This document shows positions 48,601-60,600 of a DNA stretch of 64,000 bases, piece after piece (position 1 is the first letter of the stretch; each line of letters starts with the position of its first letter). The notes beneath the pieces are model-generated. The model saw only the letters and a program-made list of their open reading frames with translations, was not told where the DNA came from and ran no database searches. Made by a program: the position numbers and the translations under genes. Location of the stretch: contig JAVYIG010001612.1 in assembly GCA_035222895.1 (NCBI GenBank), forward strand, positions 1 through 64,000, given 5' to 3'. The stretch comes from Strongylocentrotus droebachiensis (taxonomy: Eukaryota > Echinodermata > Echinoidea > Camarodonta > Strongylocentrotidae).

Positions 48601-51600
48601 GAAATGTTATCTTTATTGGGAGTGACTTGCAAAATTTAATTATTTGCAAGGGGGGTGCAACCTGCCACACGCCTTTACCTCTTGGTTGCTTTGATCAATT
48701 GCCGAAAATATTTTGGCACCTATCACCCCCCCCCCCCCCAACCACGGATACAAATCGACACCCATGAGTACCACTATTACTTTTACTACAAATACTATAC
48801 ATACATATTTGTGCTTCTAGTAGTGTAGTTGTAGTTCCACTTAGAGCATGAATTTTGAGATACTCTCTAATTTACAATGTTCAGGAATTTCGTATAAGCG
48901 GAGGGCCAAAGTCAGAAAAGAGGATTTTGCCGGCCACTACGACACACCCTAAATCGGAGGGGGGGGATACAAAAAGTGGCCCTTTTGACGAAAAGTTATA
49001 TTTTGTAAATAACATTTTAAAGAGATCTTGATCTATCTATTAAACTATGTACATTTTGATACCAATTTTAATGTAATGTTTTGATCGTGTCCACCAATGT
49101 AAGATAGTTACATATTTCGCAAAGGGAAACACAGTCTCAAATACTCCTCTACTTATATCACATACTGTTTCTAAGCGCACACAATAACATCAAGCATGTA
49201 GGGACAGAGATAGAGAGAGCAGTGGCGGATCCACGTTAATTTTACCTTTTTTTTTAGATTTGGGTTGCGATTTTTCACATTCTTAAGGGCCAAATAAAAA
49301 AAAAATAGTGCTCACTACCACCCCCCCCCCCCCCCCCCACCCTCACTTAATTAAATTATAATACTATAGTTTGGGAGAATTAAGGAATCGATTAGATCAT
49401 GTTTTTCCTCCAAATTGTTATCATTAATTATGGTCTGTTTTCACACAAACTTTCAGATTATCTTAAATTGTAATCTTATATTGTAAATCTTCAATGTAAC
49501 CAAGCCCCTTAAAGTGACTCGGTAACATTGCCTCAGATTCTGAAACAAAATCCTGGATTTAGCTCATACCCTGCAATCATAACTATAAACCTTTAGGTCA
49601 GTCAGGAATCCCATGACTTTTACAAGCCGATCGCCTGTCTGATTATCAAGATATTTGTGATTGGAAATGGATATACTAATATGTATTGCCACTTGAAGGT
49701 CTTGGACGCCATTTTGAAAATATTCTCTTTTCGAGGTCCAATTTTCTTGATTTTATTTTATTCCTGATGTCTACCACAACCGGAAACCGTTGGAAAACCT
49801 GTTGTTGGAGTATTTTTCTCGTATTTTAACCCGACAAGTTAGGGGTACTACTAAATGTAGACTCAATGCCATAGGTGATATGTGTTAATGTGACGTCACG
49901 TCTAGAGTCATGATTGATGATATGAGTAAGCATACCTTTCTGGAATCTGTCGTTGTTTCCATGGTTGGAAGGATCAACATTGGGATAAAGCGCACCACCT
50001 AAATAGAATATGATAATGAGAACATGGACAAAATTACACACTCACTACACAGTTAAAAAGCATTACCCAACACCGATACATTTTCGATCAACACTTTATC
50101 CCGGATTTTCACCAATTATCTTAATACATACTAAATGTATAAGTTGTTAATGGTGATTTGGTTTCTCTACATTGTTGAAGGTTGATGAAAAAATTGCTTA
50201 TTTTTGTATAAAATGTTACTTACTATATTCCTTGTACTGTACTAACCCTCTGACATGCAAAAAATCCTGAAAAAATTCTCAAATCACGAAGGTATCTATG
50301 GTTTTCTTTGAAGGCGTCGATGTATGACACCCTCTAACAGTGATTAACAGTAGATTCTCCCAACCATTTTTGAATTTTCCCAACCGTTTTCCCATGAAAA
50401 AAGACATAAAACAGGCTATAAAAAATCTGTCAACACTTAAATGTCTGGAATGGAATGTAGAGTCATTTGTATTGCTTTGTGAGATTTCCATTCACCTAAA
50501 ATGTAATTAAATTGAAATAATATAGTTGGGAGAATTAAGGAATCGATCAAATCAGTTTTTCCCAATTTGTACCATGAATAATGGTCCGTTTTCACTCAAA
50601 TTTTCAGATTATCTTTCATTGTACATCTAGCATTGAAGTCACTACCTTAGCACCACTATCTCTCATCTGAACAATGTTACCAAGTCCCTTTAAGGTTGCC
50701 ATGATTTCAATTCATTCATGTATCTTTGTATTTTCTCTTGCTTTTTATATTATATGATGCATTGAACAAACCAGTCTTGCATTGACCTGGGAATAGTTAC
50801 TACTATAGTGCACTGTGTGAATTCGCGTATTGCTAAACCTTCATTTGAAATAAAGAAATGGTTAAATCAAACATTATAGACTAAAATAATCTGATTTCTT
50901 CTGCTTTTGAGTCTATTTGATATTCCATTCCATATTTCATCTTGTATTCATGACCTTGATATGTTCTTTTTATGGTCTACTTTATGCTCTATGTTTCTAT
51001 TTCATATTCTGCTTTATTCTATTTTTATTTTTTTTAAATCTTACTTTTAATAATTAAAATCTATATTCCAAGGTTTCTTGTTTTCTTTTGATTATATTTT
51101 AGCAACGAATTGAGAATTTTGGTAGAAATCTTGAATGTAGTATAGTAATCAATCCTGGGCACATGACGTCTCTCTCTCTCTAAGTGCCATATCGTTTGAC
51201 TTTGGCGATCATGCTGTTCCACAACCCTCGGCTCCTAGCCTTCTGTATTAGTACCACTCCCAGTTCTTTCACTCCTCTCTCTTCCAACAATTTCTGCAGA
51301 CTGTCCATCCGAAGTATCCTCCTTCTTCCCCTACTCCTTCTTCCCACAATTTTCCCTGTCAAAGCAAGGTTCTCTAGGCCTTCTTTACGTGTAATGTGAC
51401 CCATGAACTTCAACTGCCTAATCAACATCTCACGTATCATTTTCTTTTGCACTCAAGCTCGTGTAAGAACTTCCTCATTACTAACTTTGTCAGTCCAGGG
51501 GATTTTCATCATTCTTCTTAGAAACCACATTTCGCAACTTTCCAAACGCTTTTTAGTATCAGAGGCTAAAGTCCATGTTTCACTGCCATACATAAGTACT

Positions 51601-54600
51601 GGGTAGATGTAACAATTCAATATCCTTATTCTGGTCCTCATACACATTGTTCGATTTGTCAAAATTTTGCCTAACTTTGAAAATGCAGATTTAGCGAGAG
51701 CTATCCTTCTCTTGATCTCTGTCTCGCATCTGGCATCCTCGGTAATCATGCTGCCGAGGTAGTTAAATGAGGAGACTTGTTTAATAGTCTGTCCTTTCAG
51801 TTTCAAGTTACATTTTGGACTGCTCTTCGTGGATACCACCAGGCACTTTGTCTTGGTATAGTTGATCCCTATTGCAAAAAATAATTATGATATTACGGAT
51901 AAGAAAACGAAGAATGGTAATTATAAGAATAATAACAATATTTATAACAACAGTAATAATGAAAATTCTTTTAGTAACAACGCCAAGAACAATCAATATA
52001 ATAATAATAATAATAATTATCATTATGATACTGCATATATTACCACTACTACTACTAGATAATACAAGATGAAGTAGAAAAGGAAGGAGAAGAATAATTT
52101 CGGCGATATTAGTGATTATTTTCTCTATGATCGAGGTACACAAAAGCACAATACATACTCAGTGGTAAGAAGGAAGTATGCAAGGGAAAGGGAAGGCAAT
52201 GACAAAGAGAGAGAGGGAGAGAAAGAGAGAGAAGAATATATATCATACTTATTATCATAGTAGTATTAACGAGCAGCAAAGGCAATCAATCAACTATGAC
52301 CGACAAATATCATATTGTCTTGGAAACAGTCAGAAGTCACACATTTTCTTAACAACAATTGAAACTTCTCCCGGGGGCCTGAAATGTAATCTCTGTTTTC
52401 CATACAAAAAGCATTGTAAAAACGATGAAAAAACACGAATGATAAACAAAAAAACATCGTCGTTAACGGTGGGAACCTCCACTTTTATCTCTTTCTGCCG
52501 AACATTCCGAACAATAAAACCAACCGTATGGATTCAACTGTGAAATTAATTTACCATGAGTCCGGAAAAAATGATTTGCTATTACAGTTTTAAAGAGCAG
52601 CAACGGCGAATAATTATCGCTAAAACTCGGCAATCGTTGATTTTATTGCTTTTCCCTGTATAATACCATGGGCATAAAGCTAGTTTCAAGTTTCAAGTTT
52701 CAAGTTTATTTATCTTTCTTTCATAACACACATTATACATATGACATGAATATAAAGGAGTGAACAGAATATGGCGTTACAATAGAAAGATGAGGTGACC
52801 TTGGTTGAAAGCAAGGCTTGTGGATTTAAGGTCCCTCATGAGTAGTTTAAGAGTATGTCCTAAATGAACAAACTCGTCAAATAAAAAAATAAAACAAATT
52901 GCGTACATTTAAATGCTTACAAAACTAAACTAACTAAACAACTGAAAAAATATTAAACATAAATAAGTACAATAAAATCTACTGACTACTAAATAATGGC
53001 TATAAACAACAGGAACAGGAATATACTACGAGCAACAGGACTGAAACACAGACAAAAACTAAACAAGACAGACAGATGAATAGATGTGAGAAACGGGAGT
53101 AGAATAATGCTGACCTATATAGCAAATAGTTTTCTTAAATATTGATCACAACTATAAATCTAGACGATATCGACTCAAATACAGTAACTTCAGTTTGCGC
53201 TTAAATACATAAATACTGACCGATTGCGCTATTCTTGGTTCAAGGGAATTCCAAAACCTAGGTCCAGTGGACCCCAAAGTAGTAAGGGCAAATTGCGTTC
53301 TAACAAGAGGTAAGTGATACGCTTGCGCCTGTCTTGTGGAATAACTATGAACTTGGTTATTTTTCTTAAATATTCCAGCCAAGGCTACTGGCAGTAGACC
53401 TGCATTCAATTCATACATTAGAGCTACTAGTTGTACATGATAAATATCTTCAACTTTCAAAACACCCATATTAAAAAAAAGAACATCTGTATGCGCAAGA
53501 TAGTGAGTATTACAAACAATTCGTATTACTCTTTTCTGTACCAGTAGTAATTTATCCATTTGAGATTTGAATGAGTTGCCCCAAGCTAGCACACCATAGT
53601 GCAAATATGGCAAAATCAAAGTTGCGTACAACATATGTAAAATATTCGGTGGGAACACAGATTTCAATTTATAAATTACACCAGTATTTCTTGACAATAA
53701 TTTACAAAGTTTACTAATATGGTACTTCCAATTTAAATTTTCATCAATATGCAAGCCAAGAAATTTAAATGTAGATACCCTTTCAATCTCAACACCATTA
53801 AACATTACATTGCCAGGCAATATACTCAGACAATTACTAAAGAGCATATAATTAGTTTTTTTAAGATTTAAAGACAACTTGTTTGCTTGAATCCACAAAG
53901 ACGCATTAGTCAACTCGGAGTTTACAGTCTGCAAAAGAGTTTGTGGATTTCTGTGAGAGAAAAATACACTTGAGTCATCTGCAAATAAAATGAATGATAA
54001 CATCTTTGCGGAAAGTTGAAAATCGTTAATATACACAATAAACAAAAGCGGGCCTAGAAGGGATCCCTGTGGGACCCCACAAGTGACGTCCCGCATATCT
54101 GAATCAATTCCATTTAAAGAAACAAACTGTTTCCTATTTGTTAAGTAGCTTCTAAACCAATCTAATGCTATTCCCCTTACACCATAATGACACAGTTTAT
54201 CTATTAAAATATAATGATTTACAGTATCAAACGCTTTAGAGAAGTCTAAGAAGACACCAACTGTATGCATGCGTGCTTCTAAGGCACTGGATATCTTATC
54301 CACCAAATGTAGAATAGCATGAGTTGTAGTGTGTTTTTCACGGAAACCAAACTGAAAATTTGACAAAATGTTAGCATTCATCAAAAATTAGAAGTATGAT
54401 CGACAAAAAAAAAATTATCTTAAAAACATTAAAGAAACCATTAGAACTAAAATGAAAAATGATGAAGATAATAATAACAATAATTATCATATTTAAAATC
54501 ATCTTATTGACATTCATAAAAATGATAATAGAAATAAGTATAACTGTGTACTACTACTACTACTACTACTACAAATATAACTACTACTACTACTACTACT

Positions 54601-57600
54601 ACTACTAGTGAAAATTATGTGACGCTACATACAATAGTAACACAATGTTGTCTATTGTTCTAAAGACATTTTTTTGCTTACACCCAGTAGATTAATGACG
54701 TATGCTCGATCTTGTAATTTAAACAAGTTAGAAAATAAATCTTGAAACCAGCGGGATATTCGTGGTGCAAGCCAGTAAATTCCTAACAACAATTGAAATC
54801 TTTCCCAGGGGGCCTACAATGCAATTCTTTTCTTTTTTGTCTTACTCAAATTGTAAAGACGCTGAAAAAATAAGAAATACTAATACATCGTCGCGAATGG
54901 TGGGAACATTCACTTTTATCTCTTTTTGCCAAATATTCTGAACAATAGAACCAACTAAAAGGAATCAACTGTGAAATGAACTTATCATGAGTCCGGAAAT
55001 ATTAATTTGCTGCTACTTGTCATGAAAGTTTTAAAGAGCAGCACAGGCGAATAATTATCGTTAAAATTCAGCAATCGTTGCTTTGACTGTTATCCCCTGA
55101 ATAATGCCATGGGCATAAAGCTAAATGGAAGTTTGATCGACAAAAATAAAATTATCCTGAAAACATTAAAGAAATCATTAAAACTAAAATGAATAAGATA
55201 TAGTGCGATCATTTATTTAAAGCAAGTTCATTTTGACCTTGAGAATCATCCAGTACCAAATATCAAAGCCCATCTCGAGCAAGCTGCAAATAAGGCTAAA
55301 TTTAAAGGTACTATGTCCCATTTGCAGGCCCAAAAAATGAAAAGGTTAAATTCCAACGAAATACTAATTTAGAAAATGCCAACAAAAAGTGGGGTTTGAA
55401 AATGTCTTTAAGTGGGGAAAAAACGACTATTAGTTGTCGAATCGACTTAAGTGCTACCGAGTCAATAAGTAATAGTCTGATTTTCAGACCATTGTACCGA
55501 ATGGTCGTACGTTTTGTGCTGCGCAAAGATTAAATCAGTTTAATTTTGGCCATTACAAGAAGTGGATTATTGATGTAGACAAATGCTCATGTACCCTTTA
55601 CAGCTCATTTTATGTATGTTATTATACCAAAGATGAAAAAAGCCAGTCAGTCACTCAATAGTGTCTGACAGTGAAGTCTAGCAAGTAAACGGGTTTCCTT
55701 GCATAATTTGAATGAAAGGACTCTGCTATAAACGTTTAAATTTAAACATTTAAAGATAGGACATGCATGACATAATAATAACTCCTGCAAAGTTGTACAG
55801 AATTTGATGTTGGCTGCAAATGGGACATAGTACCTTTACAGACATATATTGACATATTGTCTACTGTCATTATTGTATTCTTTATTTTTATCTTCTTTAT
55901 ATTTACTTTATTACAAAAAACTTATATTCTAATGTTTCTTCTATTATCTTGATAATATTTCAGCAACGAATTGATAATCTTGGTAGCGCCTTGGATTTGG
56001 TATAGCAATACATTCTTGGCACATGTCGTAATGCAAAAGATCATCGGAATAATAACGATCAGAGGGATACCTTATTATTACTAGGCCTTCTAATTAATGT
56101 ACTTGTACACTACTGCCATCGATGTTTATGCTGATGGTGCCAATGATAATAATGATATGGCGTGGAAGTGCCTGGATCGACGAGCTTAATAACAAAACAA
56201 AACAAGCTTTTTAACTGCACTGCCTTTTCCTCAGCATTATCTTATTCTTTTAATGCAACCTTCTTAGAACTGTGCTGGTTGTCAAATGTTATGTTGAAAT
56301 GTAATTATTTTTGTCTGTATTTATATATTTAATTATTTATGTACATGTATATCACCTTTAAATGTCCGAAGTCAAATGTTTTGTATTCTTTACATGACAA
56401 TAAATATCTTGAATCTTGAATCTTAAATCTTGATATAATAATGATACAGAAAAAGAGAATAATAATGATAATGTAAAAGATAATATTAACAATAATTATC
56501 ATAGTCATAATCATCTTTTGATAATCATACTAATAAGTATAATAATAACTAGACATATAATACTTGTTTGGAACAAGTATAGGTGGGCTGGTCAACTAAC
56601 ATTTGAGACAAAATAGAGCAAAAATAAGCGACATACTGCTTACAAATTCTTAAAAGACAATATCATGTAGATTCATAACGTGAACTAAATTCACCTTCTA
56701 TGGGCATAACACGCAAATTATGAAGTTTTTGACATGAGGCCTTTAATCAAAATTTTCACTATGATGACGTCATCAAAATGAAAAATAGTTATTACTGCGC
56801 TTGTAGAGAATTGTCTTAGCTACAACATATCGAAATTTTGAAGAAAATTGATCAATATTTACAGAGATACAATCAATTTTACATAAATATGCTGACGTCA
56901 TAATATGCAAATTCGTATTTTGAGTTCCAAGGCCATTGTGATGATGTCACGATACACTTAATGGCCAAACTAGAAATGGAATCATATTTCCGACTCATAC
57001 TCTATCTTAATATGAAAAAAATTGAGGATCCCGGTGCATTCCAAAGAGCTATAACGGATTTTGTATAGGCATGTTTTTGCCCATATATGCTATGTATTAA
57101 AAGACCTCGCGCGCACTGACATTTATCTTGAATTTACGCTCATCTTGTTAATAATGGTCATAAAGAGATAAACATGGAATCAAATTCCTTGAAAAAATAT
57201 GAGAAATATCATGAAAGAAAAAAAAATGGCGATTCTATGTTTTTTAATGGTGTTACGCGCGAAAACGCGCGCGCATGCTCGTACGCGCGATTTTTTATAA
57301 AATGCTTAAAATGACCTGAAACGTATGCAAAATAAATTTGAGACGAATTTGGGCATTTGAAATTTTTGCACGCGTACTGACGCGCGGACGTACGCGCATG
57401 CGCGCGTTTTTTGACCTGAAATTAACCGGACTGATATTGACCTTGATCATAATAAATATGAATGAGAAATAACTTTTGGTTATGAAGATATGATCATAAG
57501 TTGATTTTCAGAAAAATTCACAAAATGGCGCCTAGATGACGTCATCAGTCAAGGTCAAGGTTGAAAACCTTACCTTGTTTTGTCCATATGCCTATACATA

Positions 57601-60600
57601 TGTGTGCCAAATTTCAAGATATTTGGTTGAACCATTTCAAAGTTATCTTGTTCACAAAAAAGTGGTTCAAAATAAAAAAAAAAAAAAATAAATAAATAAA
57701 TAATAATAAAGGCAATTTTAACAAAATTATAAGGTGGTCTGTATTAGATACAGCCCACCTGATAATAATAATAATAAGTATAATAATAAGTATAATGTCT
57801 ACTACTACTACTACTACTACTACTACTATTGATACTAGTACTACTACTACTACTACTACTACTACCTCTACTACTACTTCTACTACTACTACTACTACTA
57901 TTAAACTACTACTACTTCTACTACTCACTACTACTATTAAACTACTACTACTTCTACTACTCACTACTACTACTAGTGAATAGGCTACATACAAGAGTAA
58001 CACAGTGTTGTTTATCGTTCTAAATACATTTTTGGCTTGCACCCAGTAGATTGATAATGTGTGCTTGATCTTGTAATTGAAAACAAATTAGAAAAGAAAT
58101 ATTTGAACAAGCGGGATATTCTGAAAGCAGGCCAGAACATTCTTAACAACAATTGAAACTTCTCCCAGGGGCCTGAAATGTAATCCCTTCTTTCCATACA
58201 AATAGCATTGTAAAAACGATGAAAAAATACGAATGCTAAAAATACATCGTCGCGAACGGTGGGAACCTTCTCTTCTATCTCTTTCTGCCGAATATTCCGA
58301 ACAATAGAACCAATCAAAAGGAATCAACTGTTAAATGAATTTATCATAAGTCCAGAAATATTAATTTGCTACTATACTTGTCATGAAAGTTTTAAAGAGC
58401 AGCAATGGCGAATAATAATCGTATAAAAATCGGGACGGATTTGTATGCCACATGTTCGTGTAGTCCCATATACATATTTTTGTATACAGTGTTTGTAACT
58501 TTACCAAGACTAGGCCAAATTCCACATTTTGCAGTACACATCAATACTTAAATGCTAGATGATCAACCTTTTCTGATCGATTCCACACTGTTTCTTGCAT
58601 AATGTAATCGCATGACCATAACTCAAATTATCTTTAACAGTAGCTTTCCTATTTTCCCCACCATTCAACCTTTACCAGGATAAGGCGATCCGATTCCACT
58701 TCCTCAGCGATGATGCGGTGCCAGACTTCCCAAACCTCGTCGTGGTAAAACGAGCCCGGAGTGTCTTGTCCTGGACTGTGCCTTACGTCTCACCCGACGG
58801 GTAAGATACATGATGGAGCATTTGTATGGGTTCTCGTGGTGGCTATAAATGTGTGGGAACCTGCACAGTTTAATAACTTTGTGTATTAATTACACAAAGG
58901 AAGAAAAAGGAGAAGAAGAAGACGAAGAAGAAGGAAAACAAAGAAAGAGAGAGAGATATATATATATAGAGAGAGAGAGAATAACATAGAGAAAGAAAAA
59001 GACAAAGGAAGAAACTAATAACTAAACCACTCCTCCAAAAAAGAAAAGGGAGGACGAGGACGAGGAGGAGGAGAAACAGACACAATAAGATCTTATAGTT
59101 CAAGGGCATATTATCGATATATCAGCTATCAGCAAACTTCTAAATTAAATGTCTAAGATATAGGCTGTTCTTTTTGTGATTTTGTAACTCAAGAATGAAA
59201 GGTGGTCCGTTTGAATTAGGGCTTTTGTTGAATACTTTTAAATGTACATATATGTAAGCTTTAATACAGGGGTTGTCAAACGTTTTCTTCGTCCTAATGT
59301 GATTTTCATGAAAGCTACGATGTCCGAAACAATGGGCAAATTTAGTTAACTTTAATAATCAAAATTTTCCATACAGTTAGTGATAAAATACATATTACAT
59401 GTCCTAATACACGTACCTTAATTTCAAGAATTAAAGACAGTTTGTTTGTTTATATAAATTAATTTTAGATGACCAGTTCATTAACAATACGAATCGAACA
59501 CTTTACTTCACCTGCAAACACTTGCATTTTGTTTCTCTTTAATTTCTTTCCACTTTTTATTCAGATACTTTCTGAACAAAATCTTTATACGTGACACTCT
59601 ATTCCCCTACATACTCCTATAACAGCGCCATATCCCCCTTTCCCTTCCCGGCTGCTATCGACTCAATATTCTTGCTTATGATAGTTAGCCTCTCCATTTA
59701 TCTTGATTTTTTTTTACTTACCTCCATACTTTCAAGCTTTCAATTATGCATGTATATTTGTGTGTATTTAAGTTGTCACTCTTTATGTAAATCAATTATA
59801 TTACATACTATTATTGTTATTTGAATGTTTTATATTTGATTTATCAATAAATGCAGAAACATCTGCTTTAAAAAAAGGTTGTGGTGTGCAGGTAGGGTAT
59901 ATCAATGGGGAAAATGGCACTGTTTGCCGTCACTAAGCTGCTTAAACCAGTAAACATTGACACAAATGTAGTGATTGCGAGACAAAGACATTGCAGCGCA
60001 TGTTCTGACAATTTACTCCAAAATTGTACAACAAGCCCATAGGCGAAGATCCGGGGGGGGGGGCCTGGGGAAATATATCCACCCCCCCCCCCCCAATATT
60101 TGACCAATGGGAGGGGGAACTATGTAATCATACCTAATATTATGCATATCTTTATGATAGGATGTGCACTATCATGTGCAGATTAGCGATTTAATCCAAC
60201 GGACTGGAGTAATAATACCAATATAAAGTGCTTACAAAAGTAGTAAATGTATTAGGCACTATGAAAAAGTCATTATTCTTTGTTGTTGTTTCATCCTCAG
60301 CAAAAATTATAGCTCAGTAAGCAAGACCCTGTGCCCAGATTCCTCCAACCTAAACGCCAGCGTGGAGGAAACCATCATTGTGGTCGTCAGCACGTCATCC
60401 GCCATTGAAGTCAATTTCACCCTGACTGGGATGTTTGTAAACGATTTCAACCTTCAGTAGGTTTGATTTCAAATTGGAAACATTGTTTTTTCTTCTCTTT
60501 CTATTATTTATCTTAACATCTGAATGAACTGTATATGTATATTAATTAACCTGCATTGATTTCTATCCCTGAATGTCGTTTGCGCTTATTGAGATGTTCA

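Larger units (their letters stand above)
45690..58678 (+). other. SIDT intron 1 (about 13 kb)
   Basis: Bounded by the donor at 45690 and the acceptor 'tcaacctttaccag' (AG 58677-58678). Its content is annotated separately: LINE fragments on both strands, MITEs, duplicated blocks, microsatellites and homopolymer C/G runs. The parts not listed (46500-46800, 47040-49360, 49690-50515) are AT-rich with no recognised exon. Confidence 0.75.

Noticed and set aside
57614..58042. 142-codon minus-strand open frame
   Set aside because: It is the translation of a CTA/TAG triplet microsatellite. Low-complexity Val/Ser composition only.
60301..60460. SIDT exon 3 ending at 60460 (cagtag|gtttga)
   Set aside because: It would place an in-frame TAG before the donor. 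The donor four bases earlier is in phase with exon 4.
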